A DNA stretch of 64,000 nucleotides from Gemmatimonadota bacterium (lineage in GTDB: Bacteria; Gemmatimonadota; Gemmatimonadetes; Gemmatimonadales; Gemmatimonadaceae), in the NCBI GenBank assembly GCA_021298835.1, contig JAJTHG010000008.1, positions 62,001 to 126,000 of the forward strand, written 5' to 3'. Both the position numbers and the translations under genes were made by a program. The notes beneath the pieces were generated by a model that saw only the letters and a program-made list of their open reading frames with translations, was not told the origin of the DNA and did not search any database. Below, piece after piece: positions 9,200-19,231 of this stretch (the first letter of the stretch is position 1; each line of letters starts with the position of its first letter).

Positions 9200-10035
9200 A
9201 GGCGATCCAGGACGCCGCGCACGAGCGCGGTCAGGTGCGGTTCGGCCGCCGTCGCGGCGGCCACGATCTGTTCGAGCGACGCCGGTTCGAGCGCGTCGGG
9301 GAGGCAGAGGTCGGTGATGATGGACAGGCCCAGCACCCGCATACCGCCGTGGACGGCCACGATGACCTCCGGCACGGTGCTCATCCCCACGACGTCGGCG
9401 CCGAGCAGGCGCAGCATGCGGTACTCGGCGCGCGTCTCGAGGTTGGGGCCCGGCACGGCGACGTACACGCCCTCCCGCAATGTCAGCCCCTGCCCGGCCG
9501 CCACGGCACGCGCGTGCGCGCGCAGGTCGGCGTCGTACGGTGCGCTCATGTCCGGGAAGCGGGGACCCAGCCGCGCGTCGTTCGGCCCGATCAGCGGATT
9601 GTCGCCGAGCAGGTTCAGATGATCGGCGATCAGCATGAGGTCGCCCTTCTGCCACAGAGGGTGCAGCCCCCCGCAGGCGTTCGAGACGACGAGCACCGTC
9701 GCGCCCAGCGCCCGCAGCACGCGCACCGGGAAGGTGACCTGCGGCAGCGAGTAGCCCTCGTAGCGGTGGAACCGCCCCTGCATGGCCACCACGCGCTTGC
9801 CCGCGAGCGTGCCGCACAGCAGGCGCCCGGCATGGGACTCGACCGTCGAGAGCGGAAACCCCGGGATCGCGTCGTACGGGATCGCGACGTCCAGCCCGAT
9901 CTCGCGCCCGAGCGCCCCGAGGCCGGTGCCGAGGATGATCGCCGCGTCCGGGACGTGCGGCCAGCGCTCGCGCACGGCATCGGCCGCGCGCGCGATCGCC
10001 GCCACGTCGTGGGCCAGCGCCGCCGGTGCCGTCAC
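9196..10035 (-). CDS. Purine nucleoside phosphorylase (trimeric, PNP-I/MTAP family)
   Basis: About 279 residues. It cleaves inosine or guanosine phosphorolytically for purine salvage. Visible motifs are the phosphate-binding ILGTGLGAL, the His-containing [21 protein letters not shown], the purine-site region [11 protein letters not shown] and GMSTVPEV. The NACGG segment and overall length fit the trimeric inosine/guanosine class better than the hexameric DeoD class. It starts at GTG 10035, overlapping the divIVA stop. With hpt about 5 kb upstream in the same run, it could serve the same salvage route. Confidence 0.9.
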   Translation of the reverse strand: MTAPAALAHDVAAIARAADAVRERWPHVPDAAIILGTGLGALGREIGLDVAIPYDAIPGFPLSTVESHAGRLLCGTLAGKRVVAMQGRFHRYEGYSLPQVTFPVRVLRALGATVLVVSNACGGLHPLWQKGDLMLIADHLNLLGDNPLIGPNDARLGPRFPDMSAPYDADLRAHARAVAAGQGLTLREGVYVAVPGPNLETRAEYRMLRLLGADVVGMSTVPEVIVAVHGGMRVLGLSIITDLCLPDALEPASLEQIVAAATAAEPHLTALVRGVLDRL

Positions 10036-10610
10036 CCCAGGTCGTCCTCCCCCGACGCACCCGCCGGGGCGTCGAGCCACGACGACGCCACGGGCGACGG
10101 GGGGCGCTTCGCGGCCGGCGGCGGCGGGGCCATGCCGTCACCCGGCACCGTCGCCAGCATGGCCTCGACCTCCGCCAGCTGCCGCTCGGTGAGCGCCCGA
10201 AACTGCAACAAGTACGTGCGGCGCGCCTTCTCCATCTGCTCGGCCTCCTGCCGCAGCGCCTGCACCTGTTCGCGAGCGACCTGCAGGATGCGCTCCCCCT
10301 CGGCCCGCGCCTCGCGCAGGATCAGCCCCGCTTCCCGCTCGGCCTGCTCGCGGATCTCCGCCCGCAGCTGCTGGGCCGAGACCAGCGCCTCGTTCAGCGC
10401 CTTGTCGCGCTCGCGGAAGGCGCGGAGCTGCTCGAGGAAGCCGTTCGCGCGCGTCTCGAGGTCGGCGATCTGCCGCGAGAGCCGCTCGAGTTCGTTGGCC
10501 ACCTGGTCGCGGAACTGGTCCACCCGCACCTTGTCGTATCCGCGCAGCGCCGTGCCGAAGTCGTAGCGGCGCACGTCGAGCGGCGTCAACCGGAACGCGT
10601 CGTCCGTCAT
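10032..10610 (-). CDS. divIVA: DivIVA-domain coiled-coil protein
   Basis: 192 residues. The N-terminal DivIVA lipid-binding motif is clear ([20 protein letters not shown], then [11 protein letters not shown]). It is followed by a long heptad-rich coiled coil (about 35-150) and a Pro/Ala-rich tail. DivIVA proteins mark curved membrane at poles and septa and recruit division or growth proteins. ATG 10610 overlaps the yggS stop (ATGA). The yggS-divIVA order is a well-known conserved pair in division-associated clusters, which supports the assignment. Confidence 0.9.
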   Translation of the reverse strand: MTDDAFRLTPLDVRRYDFGTALRGYDKVRVDQFRDQVANELERLSRQIADLETRANGFLEQLRAFRERDKALNEALVSAQQLRAEIREQAEREAGLILREARAEGERILQVAREQVQALRQEAEQMEKARRTYLLQFRALTERQLAEVEAMLATVPGDGMAPPPPAAKRPPSPVASSWLDAPAGASGEDDLG

Positions 10611-11293
10611 GTGTTCTCCCTTGCCCCGAAGAGCGCGGTGCCGAGGCGGACCATCGTGGCCCCCTCCTCCACCGCGACCGGAAAGTCCTCCGTCATCCCC
10701 ATGGAGAGTTCCTCCGCGGGGTGCCCTGACTGCCGTAACGTATCGCGGGCCGCGCGCGCACCGGCGAAGACGGCGCGCAGCGTCGCCTCCGGCGCCCCGA
10801 AGGGTGCCATGGTCATCACCCCACGCACCGCCAGACCCGTGAGCCCCTTCCAGTGCGCGGCCTCGCCCGCCCACTCGGCCGGCGCGAGCCCCCCCTTCGT
10901 GGATTCCCCGGACACGTTCACCTGCATCAGCACGTCGGCGACGACGCCGCGCTTGCGCGCGAACGCGTCGAGCTCCTCGGCGAGCCGGCGGCTGTCCACG
11001 CCGTGCACGAGCGCGAACGGCGCGGTGAACTTCACCTTGTTCCGCTGCAGGTGGCCGATCAGGTGCCAACGCACCGGCACCGCGACGGCCGCCATCTTCT
11101 GCTGCGCCTCCTGCACCTTGTTCTCCCCGACGTCCGCGATTCCGTGCGAGTACGCCAATTCGACGGCCTCGGGGCCATGCGTCTTGGTCACCGCGATCAG
11201 CCGCACCGCCTGCCCGTGCCCGCCGCGGGCCCGGGCATCAGCGATGCAACGACGCACGTCGGCGAGGCGGTCGGCGAACCCGGGAAACGGCAT
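10607..11293 (-). CDS. yggS: YggS/PROSC-family PLP-homeostasis protein
   Basis: About 228 residues: a single alanine-racemase-like TIM barrel that binds PLP without known catalysis. The PLP lysine lies in LIAVTKTHG. Other family motifs are GENKVQEAQQK, WHLIGHLQRNK, SMGMTEDFPVAVEEGATMVR and LGTALFG. ATG 11293 is the likely start (MPFPGFADRL); an in-frame ATG at 11311 would overlap the preceding gene's stop by a few bases. The family buffers pyridoxal phosphate and amino/keto-acid pools. Confidence 0.93.
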   Translation of the reverse strand: MPFPGFADRLADVRRCIADARARGGHGQAVRLIAVTKTHGPEAVELAYSHGIADVGENKVQEAQQKMAAVAVPVRWHLIGHLQRNKVKFTAPFALVHGVDSRRLAEELDAFARKRGVVADVLMQVNVSGESTKGGLAPAEWAGEAAHWKGLTGLAVRGVMTMAPFGAPEATLRAVFAGARAARDTLRQSGHPAEELSMGMTEDFPVAVEEGATMVRLGTALFGARENT

Positions 11294-11304
11294 GACCCCG
11301 GAAT

Positions 11305-12983
11305 TTACCATGGTGACGTCGCGGCGTCCCCATCGCGGCCGTGACCGGGCGGCGACGACGCCGTCCTCCCGACGCGCCCCACGATCGCCGAGTCCGCTCC
11401 GAGTCCGCGACGGACCGTCGCCACCGACCAGGGCCCCGCGACGACCGGCCTCCCCGTCCGGCGTGCCCACGCGATCACGTGCCGCAGGGCCGCCGCGCGG
11501 CCCGCGCCCGACGGCGGGGCGAGGCCGGGGGCACCCGCGTCGAGCCGCCCCCGGTACGACGCGTCGGGCAGGAGGCCAAGCACGACCGGCACAAGGTCGC
11601 GCCGCCGCCCCTCGGCGACCTGCGCGTACCAGAGCCCGAACGCGTCCCAATCGGTGGCGGCCAGCACCACCCCGCGCGGCGGTGCCTCCGCGAGGACCGC
11701 CTCGAGGCCGTCGTGGAATGCGGTCGTGGCCGGCAACCGATCGCGATCATGCCCCGGCCGCACGAGCAGCCCCCATGCGGCGGCGAGCGCGAGCGCGAGG
11801 TCCCCGCGCCCGCGCACCAGCGTTGCGAGCCCGCCGCCGACCCCGATCGCGAACGCGAGCAGGCCCGGCAGGAAGAACGTGTCGCGCTCGCGCACCTCGC
11901 GCGGCGCCTCGTGAGGCACGACCCCCCACCCGAGCGACGGGCCCAGCTTGAGGTTGAGGTGCCACGCGACGCCGAGCGTCCCCGCGCCGAAGAGCAGCAG
12001 CCAGGCGATCGTGAGCGCACGGTCGCGCCGCCACCACCAGCGCACGCCGAGCACCAGCAACGGGGCGACGACGAGCGCGGACACGAGCCCCGGCACCCAG
12101 CCGACGGACGCGACGAGCCCCGTCGTGAACTGCTCGTGGAGGTATTCGAGCGGCATGGCCACCTGCCAGCCAAGTGCCGCCTGCCGCGGCCACCACCCGG
12201 GCGACTCGTACATCGCGCGGGTCGCGATCGCCCGCAGCCCCGACAGCGACGTGGGATCTCCCATCAGCACGGGGGCCCCGGCCCCGCCCCGGACGAGCAG
12301 GATGCCCCATGCGCTCGCGCCGGCCAGCCCCGCCAGCACCATCCGTCTCCACGGCAGGTCCACCCGTGCGCACGTCGCCTGCGGCCAGCCCAGGAACAGC
12401 GCCGCCGGCGCGGCGACCCACGCGAGCTGGTGCACGGCGGGCGCCAGCGCCAGCGCGTACGCGACGAGCACGCGCCAGCGCCAGGCCCGGGCCCGATCGC
12501 CCTCGGCGTCGGCGCGGGCGGCCTCGTTGCCGGCGGCGAGCATCCCGACCGCCAGCGCCATCGCCGGGGCATACGCCTCAGGTTCGGTGGCGGCCGTCCA
12601 CCATGTGCCGGCCGTGCCGGCGAGGCAGGCGATCGCGGTCGCGAGCCCGGGGGCCGTCCCGCGCCGGGCGAGCAGCCACGCCAGCAGTGCCCCGGCGCAG
12701 GCGGCGCAGGTCGCGCTGGCCAGCGCGGCGGCCAGCGGACCGGCGAGCCACGGGGTACCAATCGCGAAGACGGCTCGGCCGATGACCACGACGAGCGGGG
12801 TGCCCGGCGGGTGTGGCACCCCGAAGACGGCGAAGGCGGTCGCAAACTCGGCCGCGTCCCACGGTTGCAGCCGCGCCGAAGCGGTGCCGGCGTACAGGAA
12901 CCAAAGGACGAGGCCCGTCGCGACGGCGGCGCGTCGCGACGGGCCTCGCTCACCGGCCCGGGGCGCAGTGGCCCCGGCGGGCG

Positions 12984-12987
<4 letters not shown>
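11305..12987 (-). CDS. DUF2723 (TMEM260-like) polytopic membrane protein, probable glycosyltransferase
   Basis: 560 residues with roughly a dozen hydrophobic segments. After the first helix comes the GT-C-like signature W-DAAEF...GVPHPPGTPL, which defines DUF2723. Relatives include TMEM260, a protein O-mannosyltransferase. The acidic DxxEF motif is where GT-C enzymes hold catalytic and metal-binding residues. A soluble C-terminal part (about 415-560) contains a VLAATDWDAFGLWYAQ segment. It starts at GTG 12987, overlapping the ftsH stop. The sugar donor and acceptor are unknown. Confidence 0.78.
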
Positions 12988-14960
<1,973 letters not shown>

Positions 14961-14969
14961 GGTCGGAAG

Positions 14970-15527
14970 CTAGGCCAGACTCGCGATATAGGGGAGGTGC
15001 CGGAACTGTTCGGCATGGTCGAGGCCGTACCCGACCAGGAACTCGTTGGGGGCGTCGAAGCCGACGAACCGGGCGTCGTGCGTCAGCTCGGTGGCGATCC
15101 GCTTGTGCAGCAGCGCGCAGATCTCGAGCGACCGCGGCTTCCGCGCCTGCAGCAGGTCCACCAGGCACTGCAGCGTGCGTCCGGAATCCACGATGTCCTC
15201 GACGAGCAGGATGTGCTTGTCCTTGAGCGGAGTCTCGGGATCGTACAGCAGCCGCACCGTGCCGCTCGACACCGTGCCGCTGCCGTACGACGACGCCACG
15301 ATGAAGTCGAGCTGCGCCGGCCGCTGCACCGCCCGCGCCAGGTCGGCGAGGAAGATGAACGAACCCTTCAGGAGCCCCAGCATCAGCAGGTCCCCCTCGG
15401 GGTAGGCGGCCGTGATCTCCCGGCCGAGCTCGGCCACGCGCAGCGCGATCGCTTCCGGCGCGAAGGCGATCCGGTGCACGCTGCGCCCCATCAGGCGCGG
15501 ATCAGTCGGGTTGACGGTCGCAGTCAT
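14970..15527 (-). CDS. hpt: Hypoxanthine phosphoribosyltransferase
   Basis: 185 residues. It converts hypoxanthine or guanine plus PRPP to IMP or GMP. The PRPP-binding motif is [14 protein letters not shown], preceded by the flexible-loop region [12 protein letters not shown]; the PP-loop is [15 protein letters not shown] 15527 gives a 26-base overlap with tilS; an internal ATG at 15492 would remove the overlap but cut the first strand shorter. It sits between tilS and ftsH as in many bacteria. Confidence 0.94.
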   Translation of the reverse strand: MTATVNPTDPRLMGRSVHRIAFAPEAIALRVAELGREITAAYPEGDLLMLGLLKGSFIFLADLARAVQRPAQLDFIVASSYGSGTVSSGTVRLLYDPETPLKDKHILLVEDIVDSGRTLQCLVDLLQARKPRSLEICALLHKRIATELTHDARFVGFDAPNEFLVGYGLDHAEQFRHLPYIASLA

Positions 15528-16806
15528 AGCTCAGGAAGGGGGTGCCGGGCGGCAGCGCCACCTGACGTACCCCGGGGATCCACCAGACGTTCGTCCCGCC
15601 GGCCACCACCGGCCAGCCGACACGGAGCGGACCGGGAATGCCGGCATCGGCAAACCAACGCGCGACGCGCCGCGGCCCCGCCGGTCCCGCCAGTCGGTCC
15701 CCCGGTCGCCACGGCCGTACCTCCAGAGGAACGCCGACCGGCAGCCGGGCGTGCCAAGTGCCCGGCTCCCCGCGTCCCGCGTCCGCCCTCGCCGGCCGGA
15801 ACCGCCACGGCCCGAACCGCACGACCCCGGCGAGGGGCACGGGCACCGCGGTCTCCCGGGGGCGGCGGAGGACCCACGTCTCGCCCGTGACGCGGATCAG
15901 TTCCGCCCCTCCGGGCAGGGGCACCGCCTGCCCGACCGTCGTCTCCCGCGCGAGGCGCGTCAGGGCACGCCGGTCGGGAGTGACGCCCTCCGCCGCGAGG
16001 ATGGCCGGCCAGCACCAGGCCAGGTGGCCAGCGGGCACATCGGCGAGCCCGCCCAGCGTCAGCACCGCGCCCTGCGGCTCCCGGCGGACGGTGACCTCCG
16101 CCGCCACCAGCCGCTCGACGTCCCGGCGCCAAGCCGCGGCCCTGGCTCCGAGCGCGAGGAGTTCACGCGAGAACCCGGGCCGGGCGGACTCCAGCGCCGG
16201 CAGCAGGTCGAGGCGCCAGCGCACGCGCGCGTGGCGCCGGTCGCCGTTCGCCGGATCGGCGAGACTCGGCACCCCCGACGCACGCACGAAGGCCGCCACG
16301 TCGGCTCGGGCTACCGACAGCAGGGGCCGGAGCGGTCCGCCGTCCACGTCGAGCCCGGCGAGGCCGCGGGGCCCGCCGCCGCGCCAAAGCCGGAAGGCGA
16401 TCGTCTCGAGGTGATCGTCCCTGGTGTGGGCCGTGGCCACGCCCGTCGGCCCGTCGGCCGCCACCTGGCGCAGGAAGCGCCAGCGCTCGTCGCGCCAGGC
16501 GGCTTCGCCGGCGGCGACCATCGGCTCGGGGGCCCGCCCCACGACCACGCGGAAGCCCAGGCCGCTCGCGGACGCTGCGACGAGCCGCGCAGCCCGGGTC
16601 GCCCATGGGCCGCTCCGGTGGTCGAAGGTGGCGACGCAGGCCACGCGATCGGCCAATCCGGCGGCGTGGACCGCCGCCAGGAGGCCCATGGAGTCGGGGC
16701 CGCCGGAGACGGCGAGCACGACGCGTCCTGCCGGCAGCGGTGCCAAGCACCGCCGCGTGGCCTCGATCACGGGCTCTCCCGTCCCCGGCTGCGGTGCGGT
16801 CCGCAT
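15502..16806 (-). CDS. tilS: tRNA(Ile)-lysidine synthase TilS
   Basis: About 434 residues. The ATP-pyrophosphatase P-loop SGGPDSM is near residue 34, followed by the HTRDDHLET metal/ATP motif. The C-terminal region holds a TilS-like substrate-binding domain (WRPGDRL, RVARWFADAGIP). The enzyme changes C34 of tRNA-Ile2 (CAT anticodon) to lysidine, so that it reads AUA. ATG 16806 is the first good start. It is the 5'-most gene of the minus-strand block; the divergent 130-base gap to the plus-strand small gene should hold its promoter. Such an enzyme implies a CAT-anticodon tRNA-Ile2 in the genome. Confidence 0.93.
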   Translation of the reverse strand: MRTAPQPGTGEPVIEATRRCLAPLPAGRVVLAVSGGPDSMGLLAAVHAAGLADRVACVATFDHRSGPWATRAARLVAASASGLGFRVVVGRAPEPMVAAGEAAWRDERWRFLRQVAADGPTGVATAHTRDDHLETIAFRLWRGGGPRGLAGLDVDGGPLRPLLSVARADVAAFVRASGVPSLADPANGDRRHARVRWRLDLLPALESARPGFSRELLALGARAAAWRRDVERLVAAEVTVRREPQGAVLTLGGLADVPAGHLAWCWPAILAAEGVTPDRRALTRLARETTVGQAVPLPGGAELIRVTGETWVLRRPRETAVPVPLAGVVRFGPWRFRPARADAGRGEPGTWHARLPVGVPLEVRPWRPGDRLAGPAGPRRVARWFADAGIPGPLRVGWPVVAGGTNVWWIPGVRQVALPPGTPFLSYDCDRQPD

Positions 16807-16892
16807 GCGTGGAGGGTACCGGGGGAACCGCCCCCGGCGCATCCCCGTTGGCGCAAGAACGGGTGGGGTGGCGATCGCCGGCAGGCCCCGAT

Positions 16893-16898
16893 TAGCTT
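16893..16898 (+). promoter_or_regulatory. Candidate -10 element upstream of the 50-residue membrane peptide gene
   Basis: TAGCTT sits 39 bases before the GTG of the small gene. The segment from here (TAGCTTCC, two further bases, then CGCGACAAC) closely matches the sequence at 29010-29024 upstream of another plus-strand gene, where it follows a TTG-type -35. No convincing -35 is visible here. The call rests on this shared motif and its position, and is tentative. Confidence 0.35.
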
Positions 16899-16937
16899 CC
16901 CGCCGCGACAACGGCTTCCACTGACGACGAGGGATTC

Positions 16938-17090
16938 GTGCAGGACAACGGCATCTTCGGCAACCTCTGGGCGGCGCTGGGCATGGGGGCGTACTACACG
17001 GCCCTGATCTGGATCAACGTCCTGCTCGTGTCGTTCCTGACGCCCCTGTTCATCATCCCGCTGACCTGGCTGCAGGACCGGAAGCGCTGA
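16938..17090 (+). CDS. Small membrane peptide, 50 residues
   Basis: A short frame from GTG 16938, preceded five bases upstream by a Shine-Dalgarno-like GAGGGA, to TGA 17090. The peptide starts VQDNGIFGNLWAALGMGAYY and has one long hydrophobic stretch (about residues 12-45, with paired Trp/Tyr residues at the interfaces), ending in a basic QDRKR tail. It is flanked by a candidate promoter and a strong intrinsic terminator, so it looks like its own transcription unit between two operons. I recognise no family. It could fold as one or two helices. Confidence 0.65.
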   Translation: MQDNGIFGNLWAALGMGAYYTALIWINVLLVSFLTPLFIIPLTWLQDRKR

Positions 17091-17111
17091 CCGGCCCGCC
17101 CCGTCTGCCCG

Positions 17112-17143
17112 GCGCCCCGCCTTGTGCGGGGCGCTTTGTTTTT
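17112..17143 (+). terminator. Rho-independent terminator after the small membrane peptide gene
   Basis: A perfect 9-base stem, GCGCCCCGC / GCGGGGCGC (17112-17120 with 17126-17134), with a 5-base loop CTTGT, followed by TTTGTTTTT. It lies 21 bases after the stop codon of the 50-residue gene. It is the clearest intrinsic terminator in the window. Confidence 0.88.
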
Positions 17144-17226
17144 CCTGATTGCGCTGGCCGGCCGTCTGGTGGGCGGGCTTCCCGTCGCCGGTCGCGGTCG
17201 CCCGGCCCCCGCGGGCCGTCGGGGCG

Positions 17227-17859
17227 TCAGACGCGCCGAAGCGCCCGCTCGCGTAGGAAATGCGCCGCCGCCTCGGTGCGATTGGAAACGCCGAGCTTGA
17301 GGTAGAGGTTCTGCAGGTGGAACTTCACCGTGTTCTCGGAGACGCGGAGCTGCCGGGCGATCTCGGCGTTGGTGACCCCTTCGGCCACGTGGGCAAGCAC
17401 CGCCTGCTCGCGCTCGGTGAGCTTCTCCGCTTCGGGGGTCGCCTCGCGCCCGAGGAGCCAACGCTTGGCCGCCGCGGGGAAGACGAGCTGCCCCCGCACG
17501 ACCTGGCGCACGCTGGACACCGTCTGCTGGGGGGGCTCGGTCTTGAGCGCGAACCCGTCGGCGCCGCCCTCGAGCGCGGCGCGGATGCTCGCCCCGTCGT
17601 TGTAGGCCGTGAGCACCAGCACGCGCACGGGCAGCTTCTCGGCGCGGATCTTCTGCAGGCAGGCGAGGCCGCTCATCGTCCCCATCTCGAGGTCGAGGAC
17701 GGCGACATCGGGCCGGTGCCGACGCACGAGCTCGACGAGCTGCTCGCCGCTCGTCGTCGTCGCGACGACCTCGATGTCGCGCTCGGCGGAGAGCAGGGCA
17801 CGCAGCCCCTCGAGCACCAGCTCGTGGTCGTCGGCCAGGACGACTCGGATGCGGGTCAT
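17227..17859 (-). CDS. NarL/FixJ-type response regulator with LuxR DNA-binding domain
   Basis: 210 residues. The receiver domain (1-120) has D10/D11, phospho-acceptor D56 (VAVLDLEMG) and the conserved Lys in FALKTEPP. A LuxR-type helix-turn-helix follows at about 145-205 (LTEREQAVLAHVAEG, then NAEIARQLRVSENTVKFH). ATG 17859 overlaps the stop of the upstream kinase (ATGA), so the two form a cognate pair. The target promoters cannot be told. Confidence 0.93.
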   Translation of the reverse strand: MTRIRVVLADDHELVLEGLRALLSAERDIEVVATTTSGEQLVELVRRHRPDVAVLDLEMGTMSGLACLQKIRAEKLPVRVLVLTAYNDGASIRAALEGGADGFALKTEPPQQTVSSVRQVVRGQLVFPAAAKRWLLGREATPEAEKLTEREQAVLAHVAEGVTNAEIARQLRVSENTVKFHLQNLYLKLGVSNRTEAAAHFLRERALRRV

Positions 17860-18605
17860 GCGACGGGCACCTCGACGGCGACCTGCGTGCCGGCACCGGG
17901 CCGACTGGTGAGGCCGAAGCGCCCGCCGATCATCTCGACCCGGTCGCGCATCCCCTTGAGCCCGAAGTGCGCGTCCGGCTGCTCGACACCCGGATCGAAC
18001 CCCGCGCCGTCGTCGGCGATCGTCATGCGGACCGCCTTGCGCCCCGCCGCCGAGACGGTCACCTGCACGGAGTGCGCGCCCCCATGGCGGTAGGCGTTGG
18101 ACAGCGCTTCCTGCATCACGCGATACAGGACGATCTTCACCGGCAGCGCCGTCTCGGGAAGCGGCTTCCTGACCGCCAGCACCACGTGGGCGTCGGTGGA
18201 CGCCTCGTGCTGGAGCGCCAGCGCCTCGAGGAGCTCGACGAGCTTCCGATCGGTGAACTCGGGCGGCCGGAACTCGCCGATGAACTGACGCACCTCCGCG
18301 AGGCCGGTCTCGAGCGACCGGCGGATGCGATCGGCGCGCTCGGTCATCTCGGTCACGCCGCTGCCGGCGTGCTCGGCGATCGCACGCCGCAACAGGTCGA
18401 GCTGCGAGAGCGCCGCGTACATGGACTGCACCGGGCCGTCGTGGATGTCCAGCAGGATGCGTTGCAGTTCCCACTCGGTGACCCGGATCATCCGCGATGC
18501 CGCCGCGGCCCGTGAGCCGGTTGCGGCCCCCGCCCGGCGGGCCGCCGGCCGCGCCTCGGTGCGCGCGGGGGCCTGCTTGGTCGAACGCGTGCTGGTCCTT
18601 GGCAT
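17856..18605 (-). CDS. NarL-type sensor histidine kinase without membrane segments
   Basis: About 249 residues. The HisKA_3 dimerisation domain carries phospho-acceptor H55 in LLDIHDGPVQSMYAAL. The HATPase domain has an N-box (QEALSNAYRHGGA), a G1 box (DDGAGFD) and a G2 box (GLKGMRDRV). The first ~40 residues are a Lys/Arg/Ala-rich, apparently disordered tail with no sensor domain or membrane helix, so the signal must come through a partner or be cytosolic. ATG 18605 was chosen; ATG 18620 is also in frame. It is translationally coupled to the LuxR-type regulator. Confidence 0.88.
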   Translation of the reverse strand: MPRTSTRSTKQAPARTEARPAARRAGAATGSRAAAASRMIRVTEWELQRILLDIHDGPVQSMYAALSQLDLLRRAIAEHAGSGVTEMTERADRIRRSLETGLAEVRQFIGEFRPPEFTDRKLVELLEALALQHEASTDAHVVLAVRKPLPETALPVKIVLYRVMQEALSNAYRHGGAHSVQVTVSAAGRKAVRMTIADDGAGFDPGVEQPDAHFGLKGMRDRVEMIGGRFGLTSRPGAGTQVAVEVPVA

Positions 18606-18699
18606 GCCGCCATTGTGCATCGCCCCGGGGCCCGCGTAAAGATGGAACCGACGGCGGCGCCCCCTGCGCCGCCCGTCACGACCCGCTCCCGGACGCCCC

Positions 18700-19215
18700 A
18701 TGTCGCGCGGTACGATCCTGATGCTCTGCGGTCCCGACTACGAAGACCTCGAGGTGTGGTATCCCAAGCTCCGGCTCGAGGAAGCGGGGTATCGGGTCCC
18801 GCTCGCCGGCATGGGCGAAGCCGGATACCGAGGGAAGCACGGGTATCCGGCCACCATGGACGGCCACGTGCGCGACTTCCCGGCCGACCGGCTCGCCGGC
18901 ATCATCGCCCCCGGCGGCTGGGCCCCGGACAAGTTGCGGCGCGACCCCGAGGTACTCGCCCGCGTGCGCGAGGTGCATGCCGCCGGCAAGCTGGTCGGGA
19001 CGATCTGCCACGGGCCCTGGATCCTCATCTCGGCCGGTATCGTGCGCGGGCGCACGCTCACCAGCACCGTCGGCATCCGCGACGACGTGGTGAACGCCGG
19101 CGCGACGTGGGTGGACGAGCCGTGCTGCGTGGACGGCCACCTGGTGAGCGCGCGGGTCCCGAAGGACCTGCCGGCGTTCGCGCAGGGGATGCTGCGCGTG
19201 CTGGGCGCGACGTGA
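18700..19215 (+). CDS. DJ-1/PfpI-family protein
   Basis: A 171-residue glutamine-amidotransferase-like fold. The nucleophile elbow is TICHGPW with Cys103 and the adjacent His104; the family glutamate region DYEDLEV is near residue 15; and the family motif AGIIAPGGWAPD is present. Members include PfpI, YhbO and DJ-1-like chaperone or deglycase proteins; which activity applies here is not decidable. It is single-copy and monocistronic, divergent from the kinase gene and convergent with the lipoprotein operon. Confidence 0.9.
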   Translation: MSRGTILMLCGPDYEDLEVWYPKLRLEEAGYRVPLAGMGEAGYRGKHGYPATMDGHVRDFPADRLAGIIAPGGWAPDKLRRDPEVLARVREVHAAGKLVGTICHGPWILISAGIVRGRTLTSTVGIRDDVVNAGATWVDEPCCVDGHLVSARVPKDLPAFAQGMLRVLGAT

Positions 19216-19216
19216 C

Positions 19217-19231
19217 GCCCGGCGGCCGGGC
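19217..19231. terminator. Possible hairpin between convergent genes
   Basis: GCCCGG-CGG-CCGGGC directly after the DJ-1-family stop codon, reaching into the stop of the convergent lipoprotein gene. There is no T-tract on either side, so if it acts as a terminator it would need Rho. The evidence is weak. Confidence 0.3.

Noticed and set aside
5351-9622. Very long plus-strand open frame opposite ileS and the phosphorylase gene
   Set aside because: Its translation is Arg/Glu/His-rich low-complexity with no domain, and the minus strand encodes complete, recognisable enzymes with normal motifs. It is an antisense shadow typical of high-GC genes.
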